Positions 45,395-57,200 of a stretch of 64,000 nt of DNA are shown piece after piece (position 1 is the stretch's first letter; the number at the start of each line of letters is the position of its first letter). The position numbers were made by a program, and so were the translations under genes. This DNA is from Eublepharis macularius (Eukaryota > Chordata > Lepidosauria > Squamata > Eublepharidae): contig NC_072797.1 in the NCBI RefSeq assembly GCF_028583425.1, positions 23,284,001-23,348,000 of the forward strand, given 5' to 3'. The notes beneath the pieces are model-generated. The model was not told where the DNA came from, made no database searches, and saw only the letters and a list, made by a program, of their open reading frames with translations.

Positions 45395-45575
45395 CAGCTG
45401 TCAGTGATGATGTAAAATCACTTTTGGGTTTCCTGTCTAGGAATTGTCAGAACCATGGAGTTTCTGGCAATTCCTAGACTGGACTGACCCTGAGGAAAAT
45501 CTAGAAGTGACATCAGGCCATTGGCCTGATGGTGGGATCCCCTGCCAGAGGACTGGCAACCCTATTTTCCTCCTT
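45395..45575 (-). mobile_element. Decayed DNA-element fragment ending GGCAACCCTA
   Basis: Ends GACTGGCAACCCTATTTTCC, an hAT-like terminus. It contains GAATTGTCAGAACCATGGAG and its imperfect mirror TTTCTGGCAATTCCTAGA, plus AGAAGTGACATCA. It resembles the block at 39420-39600. Limits are uncertain. Confidence 0.35.
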
Positions 45576-46811
45576 CCCTTCTTTGGGTGTGGGGACAGGG
45601 TGGGCTGGGCCCTTTTCGAAGGCCAGTTATCATTCCCAGTTTGCTCATGCTAGCACGCACAGAACTTGGTCACAGGATCTCAGCCAAAGTAAACCCGCTC
45701 TCTTGAATTTATTCCATCTGTGTGCAACTTTTATGAATGATAGACAGCTCTATACTATATATGGCAGGAACTGAGGAATAAAGGAAGGAATCTATAGACT
45801 TGTGTATCATCCAACCCAGCCAATCTAAAAAAAAAAGAATTTTCATAGACACTCACACATCTAGATGATTCTGTTGAGAAACAGTTTTACTATCTGCCCT
45901 AATCTTAAACAGTGCTTGCAAGAATAATAATAATGATTTCCATTTATGAATACTTTTACAAGGCTTTTAAAATAACCCTCTGTATTGCAGATGCCTTATT
46001 TTTTACAGAGCAGTTTCTGAGCAAATAAAAATTACTGGCAAAGGACATCACTAAAGGGCTATTACCACTGAAAGTTGTTGTTGACACTTTATTAGCTTTT
46101 TGCAACAGGCACCACTGTTCCTTAAAAGAATAAGAAGTATTAATCAAGAATGGCTAATAATCACAATATTCTTGTTATAAGAAAGATCTGTCACTCAAAA
46201 CAATAAATGAATTGTTGGCCTACTACTTGAATTCTGTGAAACAGAATAATTTTTAAAACATACAAGTCTGTTCCCTTTTAGTGCTGGGTCTCACTACTAA
46301 AATGTTTAATCGGCAATACGTTACAAGCGCGTAGATTTCCAGATTCTAAACTGCATTGCAGTGGGGTGATGGTGGAAGCAGGATGGAGAATACGAATTTC
46401 CTAAACTTTAAGTAAATTGTACCTGCCGTCATTCAGTTAATCTGCTTGTGCAATTAAATGTGCTGAAATCTTATGTTTTTCTGCAGGTGTGATGTTCAGC
46501 ATTGTGTGTACAGAATTCCCATTCAAAGCGCAGACTTTTGGTGACCCCTTTTGGAGGATGGGATTTTCAAAACATTTTTTTTAAAAATGTTCACATCGGT
46601 TTCTGCAACAGCCTCTCCCCGCCCCCCCCCCCCCGCACCCGAACATTTCAGGTCAGGAAGGTGGTGCTGGAGAAGGGGGAGGAGTTGAAGCCTCATTTTC
46701 ACAAATGCTACAGTCACAATGTGAATTGGGCACAGAATTTGAGGTGTATCCACAGCCCACATCCAACTGTTACACAGGATATAGGGTGAGGAATTTGGAT
46801 GCAACCTGTCT
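45576..46811. other. No gene or clear repeat
   Basis: C-run at about 46621-46635. Nothing else is supported. Confidence 0.5.
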
Positions 46812-47037
46812 ACTCCATAATAATAACTGCATTTCTCTATCACTCTTCTAGACAAAAGAGTGTCCCATTCAGAGCAGTGAACAAAGTCAGTGTTGTTATC
46901 CCTACAATACAGCTGGGGAGCTAGAACTCAGAGGAATGGCTTACCCAAGGCCACCTGCTGAGCTCATGGCAGTAGTGGGATTCAAACCAGCAGAGGGCTG
47001 GCTCACAATCCAACCACTTAACCACTATGGTACAGCT
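46812..47037 (-). repeat. tRNA-derived SINE (type B), minus
   Basis: GAGTGTCCCATTCAGAGCAG, GGAATGGCTTACCCAAGGCC, GTAGTGGGATTCAAACCAGC (B-box complement) and CCACTTAACCACTATGG (head complement). Near full length. Confidence 0.88.
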
Positions 47038-48329
47038 GTAAAGAATAGTGACGTAGTTCTCTAAGGTGTTCTGAGGATGAAATGGGGTAAACCCAGGTAG
47101 GATTCACTGAGCTACAAATAAAACTGTGCAAATCCAACAAAGGCAACCAACAGGTATGTCGTATCCCATGGATTAAGCTTCCTGAACAGAATTATAAATT
47201 CAGAATGATACAAAGGCTTTTCAGGGAGTCCTTTTACATGTCACAAAGTCAGCCTGTTTTAGCTCAAGAAAGAGTTCTGCAAATCTCCAAAGTTTCATCA
47301 TTACTTTTTAAAATTCGAACAGACTGGCGCTATCTTGGTTTTTTTTTTTTTTATGTTAGGCTAATGCCATCCTCAGCTCCTTATATAGAATAAGTCACAT
47401 TGACTTAAATTAATACCGCTGAGTCAAAAGTGATTGTTCCAAATATTGGTTCCCTGATGAGAGTATAAAGCCAGTTCACACGTGAAAGGGAACAAGGTAG
47501 GAGAAACTTGAGGTGGTAGAATAAACTACACCACATCAGACTGAGAATGGAGGATCATATTTTGGAATGGAGACCTCCCCTGCGTTAAAAATTTCCTGCA
47601 AATTAAAAAGCCAGCACAATAAGTGAAAGGAAGGAACACAACCTTTCTTCCTGCTAGTTTTCTATCTATGAGGTTGGTTGGGTTTTTGTTTTTTTTTACA
47701 TAAAGGAATATTTAGTATGGGAATCTGTACCCACAATCTGTAACTGCACAGATTTTTAACACTCTACCACCTCATTCTCTTGCACGCTGAACCAGCTGCC
47801 CGTCTGCAAAATTTCCACACTTGCTTTGGAATGAACCCCCATTAAACTCAATGGGACATATGCTGAGTAAATAGGTATAGGGTTAGGAGATACATCTTGA
47901 AATGAATTGTTTGCCTAGCAGATTTTTCATTCTGTTTTCATAATTTCCCCTTGTAGGAACTGAAACTTAGTTAATGGAAGATAAAGCACCGTCTTCATAA
48001 GGAAAATGGGTCCCGGTGGTGATATTACATAAAAAGCATGAAAAATGCTTTTTGAGAAACAAGAGTGCATAAAACATTAATGGTCATTAGTTTTGGAACT
48101 GTATATATTATGTGAAAAATGTTTACATGCTTGTAAGTTATAAAACACTTTTCAGTTAATATTCCTAGAACTCGTCAACAGGAGCATTTTGTCATCCTGT
48201 ACAAGACAAAAATATATTCTCTCTCCTCTCCAGTCCCTGAATGTTGTGATATACTGGCGTGCAGCATACCATGTATTTATCAGCACCCCGTCCTGAGTCC
48301 TAACACAATGAAACTCAATGGATGATCTC
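47038..48329. other. No gene or clear repeat
   Basis: T-run at 47339-47352. Nothing is supported. Confidence 0.5.
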
Positions 48330-48435
48330 TGGGTGGACATTCTGTCTCCGCCTAACCTACCTCACAGTGCTGTTGTGAGGATAAAATGGGATATGCCTCT
48401 TGGAGCTCCTTGGAGGCAGGATAGGATAAAAATGT
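48330..48435 (+). repeat. SINE 3-prime part
   Basis: GCCTAACCTACCTCACAGTG then CTGTTGTGAGGATAAAATGG and GAGCTCCTTGGAGGCAGGAT are the body and tail of the SINE type at 35487-35722. The head is missing. Confidence 0.65.
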
Positions 48436-50154
48436 GCTAGACAGATAGGTCACAGAGCACAGCTGTGCCACAACCAGAGAGCAGAAAAGAAACTTCACGC
48501 ATAACAGTAAATTCAAGAAAGTGAACCAATCCCAAACTACAGGTCAAGTCAAATGCATGCACTATCGTTAAGGAATGAAGCATGTAAAAATATGTAGCCA
48601 TTTTACAGATGAGGAACAACGGAGACTAATCCAAGCAGTGAATCTATGCTAGAGACCACAAACACAAGCACCACTTTTTTCACTGAGAGTCTACTTTTAG
48701 AGAAAATAGCACATAAACACTAGGAAATCAAACTTTCATGAACAATGACAGGCACATACATACCATTACACGATTACACAGATAAGCCATGAATATAATT
48801 TACATGCATGGCATCCACTCCTTATGCACATAGACAGAATACGTAGGCACACATTACAAGAACAGTAAAGACACACAATAAGCTTCATACACAGTGTGTT
48901 CTCCTTTACTGCACGCAGCCAGGGGATGGGAAAGAACTGGCCCAAGCCACCCGCGTGATCCAGTTTTGACTTGTACAGTCTATACATCAGCCACTTGCAG
49001 CAGTTACGCCTGCAAAGTCAAAGTAAGGACCTGGGGTCATGAATTCGACATTGGGTCCATGCTCACATGGAAAGGTAAGGAGACTACTGGTGTTAACGCC
49101 AGACAGGAAGGAGAGGGTTAAAAGGACACTGAGCTTAGCCTTCCCATGTTCCCAATTCTTATTCAGTTGGACAAGTAACAAGGACATTCTCCCTCCCACC
49201 CCAACCTTTGGGATTCTGGTTCCAGGATGGACAACAAACATTATCACTCCAGCTCCTTGTTCTCTTTAATTCTCCATAGGCTGCAGCACTGCTTACCTCA
49301 GCCAACAGGGACAGCAGTGAGAGGCCACTCAAGGAGCAGCTTTGGGTAGGGAGCACGGCCTCCAGTCCCAAAAGCCAGTATGTAGGCAGTCATCCATACA
49401 TTGCCCCATCTTCTCCCTCTCTCCAGCTGTGAGTAGAGTAGTAGTCCTAGAACTCTGGCACCTGCCCATGGTGAAGAGCTAGCCCTCATAAACAGATTTA
49501 GAATTATGCAAAGGTTGCTAAATAAGAGCTAACCATTTTCATTTCTAACCTAACAAAATACAATTTTACATAATAATAAAAAGTTTTTATAGTATTTTAA
49601 GTGTACAAGCTGCTGAACTCACAACTCCATAAATAGTACTGAGGAAGTTCTGCTCCCTCTGAGGAGAATGTAGAATGAGCAGTAAGTATCTCTTTGGGGC
49701 TTTATATTTCCCCTCCCTCCATTATCCACGTGTTTTTTATTCCCTGAGAGTTGTATTTGCATCTTTTATGTTCGCATAGTAAAATCCCATCATGGAACAA
49801 CACATCTACGCTAATATGCATATTAATATTTCAGAGACGTCTAAGTATCTGTACCCTTAAAGCCAATAATTAAAAAAATAATCCCCAATTAAGTGTGGTC
49901 TAATTGTCTGTCTGAAACATTGGTTCTCTATGCAGTGATCCAACAGAAGAAACAAGGAATCATTTAGCTTAATGCTGCTGAGGGGAACTTTACTGGACTG
50001 TTCCATTAGCCAGGCAAGATGGGAGAGCACTTGCTATCAATTAATTTACATGTTTTAACAACATTGCAGATTAATTCACTGTAGTCTTGTGAACACAGCC
50101 TTATGAACGTAGTTACATCTGAGGCAAACTTTTCAGGATAAATATGTGCTCTTT
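48436..50154. other. No gene or clear repeat
   Basis: Open frames overlap on both strands around 48890-49490 without recognisable domains. Nothing is supported. Confidence 0.5.
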
Positions 50155-50352
50155 CTTGTCTGGAAGAGCTTCGTGGTACAGTCAGTGCAGTAAAGTTGTT
50201 ACAGTCAGATTTGGGACCCAGGTTCAAATCCTTGCTCTGTTATGATGCTCACTTGGAGACCTTAGGTCAGTCATTCTCTCTCTCTGTCTAACCTACCTCA
50301 CAGGGTTGTAATGAGGATAAAATTAAAGTCCAGGGAGGGAGGGAGGGATAAA
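50155..50352 (+). repeat. tRNA-derived SINE with GGGA-rich end
   Basis: Head decayed (CGTGGTACAGTCAGTGCAGT), B box intact as GGTTCAAATCC, body GAGACCTTAGGTCAGTCATT and CCTACCTCACAGGGTTGTAA, then a short (GGGA)n run near 50333-50347. Confidence 0.75.
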
Positions 50353-50845
50353 ATTATAGCTAGTCTTCTGAAAGCAGCCTACAGAGAAATAGGAGGAATT
50401 TTTTAAAATCCTGGGTAAAATTGGCAGCTGCCCTGGATATGATAACTAGACTTTAGAAGACCATGTGACACTGTATTAATTACCTTATGGATAACATTTC
50501 TTGGGACACTATTTGAATAATTATCACTGTTTTCTACAAATCATAACAAGTTTTCAGAAGGAAGACTCCTTCATGACAACATAATTAAAAAGTGACAGAT
50601 CTGACAGGCGTTTGCTTGAAATATTATTAATAACTTTGGACATTTAAAATGAAATGTTATTCATTAATAAACATGACACAATACCTGAGTTATGTAGTCA
50701 TCTGAGCAAGATGGATATCCGGTGCTTTTGAAGCAACTGATGTTAATTTCTTGGAAAGGGAAGAACCTTTTAAATACATACATATAGTTGCTGGATCAAT
50801 ACTTTTTGAAAAAGATACTACGAAACTGAAGTGCCATGGAGCCTG
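50353..50845. other. No gene or clear repeat
   Basis: AT-rich with no supported feature. Confidence 0.5.
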
Positions 50846-50934
50846 GCAGTACAATCCTAAACGGCGTTACACCCTTCTAAATTCATTAAAATTAATGGAC
50901 TTAGAAGGATGTAACTCTGTTTAGGACTGCATTG
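50846..50934. repeat. Short palindromic repeat, 89 bp
   Basis: CAGTACAATCCTAAACGGCG and the imperfect complement near 50915-50934 (TTTAGGACTGCATTG), with centre TTAAAATTAA. Family of 54718-54805. Confidence 0.8.
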
Positions 50935-52255
50935 TAAATCCTCTGAAATTAGAAAGCTCCATTGTGTTCTGTGGGATTTTAACGTTCTGGAATACGGCTG
51001 CTGGCAACTCGCCTGAGTGCAGAAGTAACAAGTCTACTTTGGGTCTTATCTGGTGTGGTAGGCAATTTAAAGAATGTGACTGGGTGATTTGTATGGTTTG
51101 ACCATAGACGTGCCTTCTTTATACATACTTCTGGAGAAATCAAAGCATTTCAAGTGGATTCACTTCCTTCTTGATTGTGTAATTTTCTTAATAGTTAAAG
51201 CATTAATAAATTGCAATTTGGTCCTAATTAATCAATGTGGTTAACAATAAATAAAAACTATGAGATTTGGCACCCTCAAAGGGCCTTTTCCATTTCCTAT
51301 GTAAACCAAAAAGATGCGCCAGCTCCAGTCTGCATTTTTTGTCTCTGACCAAATGAAATTGCTTGTTTTCCTATTTTTGAGGGGAAATAGTTACATGTTC
51401 AGGAATCTAAAGCTTAATCAGAAGACTGTAATTAGGGAATCAGATTTTGTAAATACTTTGTTATGAAAAAAATTCTAGGTGTGCTAAAGCCTCTCTCCAT
51501 GATATTTTCTACTTTGGATTTCAGCCATGAAGGAAACAGCATTCCCCACCTGCATTTTGAAATGGTATAATCTATTTTACTACCTCAAGATTCTATGCAG
51601 ACGAGGCCTTAGGAAAGCGACATAAATGTAACATTGTAATAGGGAAAATCTTCAGTTAAATTATTGATGCTGGAATAGCCAACTACAGAGAACATACTCT
51701 GCTGAAGAAGCGACAGTATGCTCTCCGACAAGGAAGTCTTGTTTTATCAAGTTTTTAGAAACAACAAATAAGTAGACAAACATAATCCTGCATTCACAAT
51801 CTTATACAATACAATCATTCCAAGCTGAGATATTTGTATACACGCTTAGAAAACAAGCATAAGTAGGTCTGCACAGAATCCTACTCAGGTCGGGTGTATT
51901 CAATGGGCTTACCGTCAGGGAAGTGTTCTCAGCACTAGGGGTGTGTACTCAATGATTGGGTTTTCCCGCTTTGCAAACAGCAAGAAAAGTACTCCTTTCA
52001 CGCTCCGTTAGGAAAATAAGTCTAAATACATGTTTTATTTATTCAACTCTAACTTCTTTTTCATTTTCTGCAGGTTCTCCAAAACTCTTTATATGAAGTT
52101 CCACTTAAGCAATGTATATAACACTGAAATCTAGGAACACTTTTCTGAGGGTAAGCCCCACTGAATATACCCGAGTAGGATTCTGAGTAGACCAGCTTAG
52201 GACTGCATGGCAAGGAAGCAATCTTTATTTGTTTGTTTATTTATTAACATACATA
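50935..52255. other. No gene; traces of small repeats
   Basis: AT-rich. Fragments such as CAGAATCCTACTCAGGTCGG (51878) and its loose inverted partner (CCCGAGTAGGATTCTGAGTA, 52170-52190) look like broken ends of a palindromic repeat. No gene. Confidence 0.5.
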
Positions 52256-52263
52256 TTAATACC

Positions 52264-52510
52264 CAGGGCTTTTTTTCTGGGAAAAGAGGTGGTGGAACTC
52301 AGTGGGTTGCCCTTGGAGAAAATGGTCACATGGCTGGTGGCCCCGCCCCCCGATCTCCAGACAGAGGAGAGTTTAGATGGCCCTCCGCGCCGAGGGCCAT
52401 CTAAACTCCCCTCTGTCTGGAGATCAGGGGGCGGGGCCACCAGCCATGTGACCATTTTCAAGAGGTTCCGGAACTCCGTTCCACTGTGTTCCAGCTGAAA
52501 AAAAGCCCTG
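52264..52510. mobile_element. hAT MITE with long hairpin, 8-bp target duplication
   Basis: Starts CAGGGCTTTTTTTCTGGGAA and ends CTGAAAAAAAGCCCTG. Perfect duplication TTAATACC at 52256-52263 and 52511-52518. About 70-bp arms (AAATGGTCACATGGCTGGTG... and complement) meet near 52390. It is a shorter copy of the family at 28084-28416. Confidence 0.95.
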
Positions 52511-52518
52511 TTAATACC

Positions 52519-52989
52519 CCACCTTTCCTCTGACTCAAGGTAGCAGATCTACTCAGAAATAAGTCCCACATTAGATGATGAAGAAAGCAACCTCGGGATT
52601 GCACAGGACGCTGTTTACTGAGCAATGAAAGAAAGCTGATTTAAGTCCAAATATGGAGGTTTAAGTGGTTCATTATCCCTAGTTGCCTTCCACACCAAAA
52701 TCAGTTTGAAATGTGGAACCCCTACCCCCAATTTCTTATAACTTTTCTTTAGTTTTACTTCTTGAGAATCCTACTATCAAATCGGACAGAAATTAAATTT
52801 TTGCTGCACCTATAGGATCTTTGATGACTTGTTAATAAATTTAACAACCTTGAGGCATGATTCGAACTGCAATAAGAAATTTAGATCACATTTCTAATAG
52901 CATGTATAAATAACCAAGAATGGACTCCCACTTGCTTTCCCACCACTATTACTTGGCAACTTTTACAATCTTTCTTTGGTGGTATTAAG
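52519..52989. other. No gene or clear repeat
   Basis: Nothing supported. Confidence 0.5.
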
Positions 52990-53222
52990 AGCCGCTTTTG
53001 CATAGCGGTTAAGTAGTTGGGCTGCAAATCTAGCACTCTGCTGGTTTGAATCCCACTATTGCCATGAGATCAGTATGTGGCCTTGAGTAAGCCACTCCTC
53101 TCTGCCCAGCTCCCCAGCTTTATTGTGGAGATAATAACACTGACTTTGTTCACCACCCTCCAAAGGGCTGTGATCTGTCTAGAAGAGCAGTATATAAGTG
53201 CTGTTATTATTATTATTATAAT
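52990..53222 (+). repeat. tRNA-derived SINE (type B), plus
   Basis: A-box region TTTTGCATAGCGGTTAAGTA, B box GGTTTGAATCCC, body CTTGAGTAAGCCACTCCTCT and CACTGACTTTGTTCACC, tail GTATATAAGTGCTGTTATTA with (TTA)n. It is the forward reference copy for type B. Confidence 0.9.
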
Positions 53223-53284
53223 ATGGATGAAAGCTTATTGGGCAGGTGGCTCACAGAGAGATCAATGTTATGTTGGCTCTGTTA

Positions 53285-53505
53285 ATAACGCATTTGTTTA
53301 TTTACTTGATTTAGAGGCTATTCTTTCTTCCTCATGGGGACCCAGAGGGACTTACATTGTTCTGTCTTTCACTTTATCCTCACAACAACCCTGTCATGTA
53401 GGTTAGACTGAGATTATATGGATGGCCCAAGATCACCCAGCAACCTTCCATGACAGAACTGAGATCTGAATCTTGCCCTTCCAGAGCCTAGTCTCACTAA
53501 CTTTT
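53285..53505 (-). repeat. tRNA-derived SINE, minus
   Basis: CCTCACAACAACCCTGTCAT, GTAGGTTAGACTGAGATTAT, AAGATCACCCAGCAACCTTC and CTGAATCTTGCCCTTCC (decayed B-box side). Adjacent to the plus-oriented SINE at 52990. Confidence 0.75.
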
Positions 53506-54717
53506 ATGTTACTCAAACAGTTACTCCCATTGACCATATAGGTCTTCAGTTCTAAGCAGTTACTTGACACTAAAATCCAAGACTCTAATTGTATTTACTG
53601 CATTCAAAATCAGAGGAACTTACTCCCACGTGAAGACGCTCAGAACTGGTCTGCTTGTTTCAACGGTGTTAAAATGGTGGTATCAGTGCCAGTCTTCTGA
53701 AGTCCTCGTATAGTACGTTCTTTAGCCTTCAGAAACCCCTAATAAGTGCAATTTACTTGTTTCTCTCCCCTTTAACTACAACATAGAAATTAATTTCAAA
53801 ATTATCATGTAAATATTACAGAATTACAAAGATGGAAAAGGCAAATCCATTTTACATACTGCATGAAGAATAGGTTTTGTTGTATCTACATAAAGTATTA
53901 GGATAAAAAAAAAACACATTTACCATAGACGACAATAGACTGCCCTTAGTTGATACAAATGCAAATTAATCACCTTCCGCTCTAAAATCCAGAATTCATT
54001 CCACTCTGAAAGGTAGTCAGTTGTCTATGTGTAAGGCAAGTAAAGCAGGTCTGTTATGAGTGTATTTCCATTCCAAAACCTTATTATCAGATACACAATC
54101 GTGCATAGATCAGTCACTCACCATTTGCCACAGTTGGTACTTAACCAAAAGTTAAATGCATTTTACTTGTGACAATTGTATTCAAGGAGCTCACAGCAGC
54201 CTGACAATAACTTTGCAAGGTTGGTTTGGCTGAGATAACAACTTACCCAAGTGTACCACCGCCTCCCTCGCAATCTGTGCCTGGCCTTTTGTGTACTGCA
54301 GTATGTTTTCCACATTTTATGCAACAATAATTTAAATGCTAAATATTTAACAATACAACTATTATATAAACATTATAAAATTAGTAATGTATTATGTAGT
54401 GCAACAAGCATACCAGCAGTTATTCTGCAACATTCAGGAATATAGTATGAGCAAGACAGAAGACTTTGTAAATGAGCTACACTTTAAGGGTCGTATTTCC
54501 ATGTTGATCTGACTTCCACAATTAAGGTGTCCACCTCATACCTGGATTGTACAGTGCACATGGTGATTTCTGTGTCCTCTGTATTGCAGCGTATTCACAA
54601 AGAGATACTTTTGAATGCTGAATTGTACCTATCTCCCTATGCATTTACAGAATGCAGACGTGTTGGGCAGGGGGAAGAAATTACATTCTCACCCAGATTG
54701 CCTAGAAGTAACTCAAA
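53506..54717. other. No gene or clear repeat
   Basis: AT-rich, with a weak SINE-like fragment near 54180-54250. Nothing else is supported. Confidence 0.5.
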
Positions 54718-54805
54718 CAGTGCAATCCTAAACAGAATTACTCCAGTCTAAGCTCATTGAAATCAGTGGCCTTGCACTGGAGTAACTTTACTTAGGATTG
54801 CACTG
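54718..54805. repeat. Short palindromic repeat, 88 bp
   Basis: CAGTGCAATCCTAAACAGAA and the complement ACTTAGGATTGCACTG bracket ACTCCAGTCTAAGC / CTTGCACTGGAGT with centre TTGAAATCA. The best-preserved copy of the family in this window, with 20 of its terminal bases nearly perfectly paired. Confidence 0.9.
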
Positions 54806-56504
54806 AAAGTGAAATTCAGAGTTTTTTGGCCTTTTTGTGTTTTTTCCACAGGAGGGCACAATTTGGTTCTTTACATTTATACTTGCCTTGAACAATTTAC
54901 ACAAAAATATTTCCTGACTATACAAAATGTATTTCAGCGGCTTCTTAGATTGGTCATATTAAGATGCATATCTGAGGAAAATTTCATTTGCAGATTGTAA
55001 ACCCATTAAAAACATAAAGCACATTTAGATAAAAACATTTAAGTTCATAGCCTTCAGGTTACTTGTTTTAATCTTGATATGTGCATTACTGACGACATTT
55101 CAAGTGCCCTAGAAAGTGATCGGGCCTGTCTTTGGAGCATTAAACTATCAAAGTCCATAAGTTTTATGGCTGGACCTCTATTAAATTTATATATGGCCTC
55201 CAGATGAAAGTGATTGTTAGAACATGCTTTTTTGCAACAATTTTAAACTACCAACTACATTTCACATACGGCTTAGACATCATAATTTTACATATGAAAA
55301 ACATCTTGCTTTAAAAAAATCATGATACCCCAATTCCTAAACACATGGTCACAAATATAGAACACTTAGGCAATGGAGAAAATATAGCCTCTCTAAGATC
55401 CCATTCAAAAGCCAATAACTTGTAAATAGCATCCTTGTCTTGGTGTCAGATTTTTTACCTTGACCGCTAGGAAGTCTATACATGTCTTTGCAAGTTAGAA
55501 TAACCTACTTATTAAGCTAAGTATGCATCTCCCTTTTATTAAGTTTCATGTTCAAGATGAAAACAAACAACATATTTTGATACCAAAGTAGCTACATTAG
55601 TCATGACTATGTCCCACCAAAACCAATTTAAGTCTGATTACTTTCTTTAGAATGTTCAAACCAATCTCATGCATATCTATGTGGAAACAAGTTATACCAG
55701 GTTCAAAAGGACATTCTCAGTTTAATCCACATAGGTTTGCAACCTTAGCCATGACTAACTGTGGTTGGATTGAGGGCCTTTACGTAACAATGCCTTCTAA
55801 TATTCAAGGCTTATCACAGAACTCTGCAGTTTATTCAAATCACTTCTATTCAAAGACTGAGGTAAATACTTAACAATTCCTAGCTGCACATAGTTAATTT
55901 ACACATATACATTCTTTGTGGAATCAGGTTATACTTTCCCTCTTCTGGCCAAGCCTTGCGGATCTTAGTGGAAAAGACTCATATTAGAGTGAGATTACAG
56001 ATGATTAAATTCTTGCTCCATGAACTCCAGCGATTTAAAAATGAGCATCAATGGTCACTTCTGCATGACCATAGAGTTTTAGAACCTTTCAAACCCTTCA
56101 AAATAAGCTTGTCAGAGCTTTCTGCTGCTACATCAAGATTCAAATAAGTAATGAGAAGTGTCAGTTTACCTCCATATAGTGATATCATACACAAACAAAT
56201 TTACCTGAAGGGAAAATAGGTAAGTTTTCAAGGCTGTCACTGTCCCCTTTTCCAAAGACTGCTCCCACAACACATAATTAGGCTATTTGTAGAAAATCTG
56301 CCAACCACATCAATTTTTCAGGAAAGGAGGCTTTACCTCAACATCATGTATTCTCTCCCCCTCTTCCTATTACTACAAAAGACACCAATCTGAAAAGGCA
56401 TGTCTCTCTGGAAACTGCCCAAATCAAGAGCAAGATTCTGATCCTGTACCACCACAAAGACCAACTAGATTTCCAGGGTAGGAGCTTTCCAAAATTAAAG
56501 CTCC
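54806..56504. other. No gene or clear repeat
   Basis: AT-rich with no supported feature. Confidence 0.5.
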
Positions 56505-56665
56505 CTTCTTTGGACACCTGAAGAATCTGAAAGAGGTCTCTGAGAATTTGAAGGGAGCTTTGATTCTCAAAAGTTCATACCCTGAAAATCTTGGTTTCTA
56601 AAGTGCCACTGGACCCAAATGTTGCTTTTTTACTACAGAACAACCTGTCTACCTACCTGAAACTA
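56505..56665 (+). mobile_element. Penelope-like dispersed repeat, full forward copy
   Basis: TTGAAGGGAGCTTTGATTCT then CAAAAGTTCATACCCTG, AAAGTGCCACTGGACCC, and the distal end CTACAGAACAACCTGTCTAC. The stem GGGAG/TTCTC still pairs with wobble. Confidence 0.7.
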
Positions 56666-57080
56666 TGCTCAACTCAAAATTTTCAGCACCAGGCTCCTCT
56701 GATCTGACATCATCAAGAGCATCATCTTTTAAGAAACACACACACACATACATTTACAAGAAGCAACTTGGTGTTTAACAATAACAGAAAAGCGTGTGTG
56801 AGCAGGATGGACCTCATACTGAGGGGGAAAGCTTGATTTTTAGATTTCCGTTATCTTCCTTAGAAATTCATGCTGTAATTCTGGAAACTAATGGGGGGGG
56901 GGTTTAAAAGAGTATTTTGAAAAGGGGGGAGGACAGAAAAACCCCAATGGTTATTCCTCTTCTTGCCAGTCCGCAGGTTTTTATTCCCTTACAAAGCCCG
57001 GCCTCCTCTTCCAAACTCCAGCTTTCCTCATTCACCACCTCTGAGGGGAAAGATGAAAAAGAGAAATTGTGGGAAAAGAG
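56666..57080. other. Upstream flank, no feature
   Basis: Short CA tract near 56738-56750 and a G-run at 56893-56901. Composition changes from AT-rich to GC-rich across this stretch. Confidence 0.5.
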
Positions 57081-57200
57081 TTTCAGGTGTGTCGCCGTGT
57101 TGGTCGGTAGCAGAAGAGCAAGAATCGGGTCCAGCACGGACCAACTCAATTTCCAGGGCGCGCGCTTTCCAGAGTCAGAACTCCCTTCTTCAGATACGGA
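57081..57200 (-). mobile_element. CpG-rich copy of Penelope-like repeat at CpG-island edge
   Basis: Read on the minus strand: CTGAAGAAGGGAGTTCTGAC, stem GGAGT/ACTCT, GAAAGCGCGCGCCCTGG, GTGCTGGACC, then GACCAACACGGCGACAC. CpGs are kept at many positions (GCGCGCGC, CCGTG, TCGCCG) where the copies elsewhere have TG or CA. That fits an unmethylated location in the germ line. Confidence 0.7.

Noticed and set aside
52229..52498. Frames on both strands with nearly identical protein text
   Set aside because: Direct result of the perfect palindrome in the hAT MITE.
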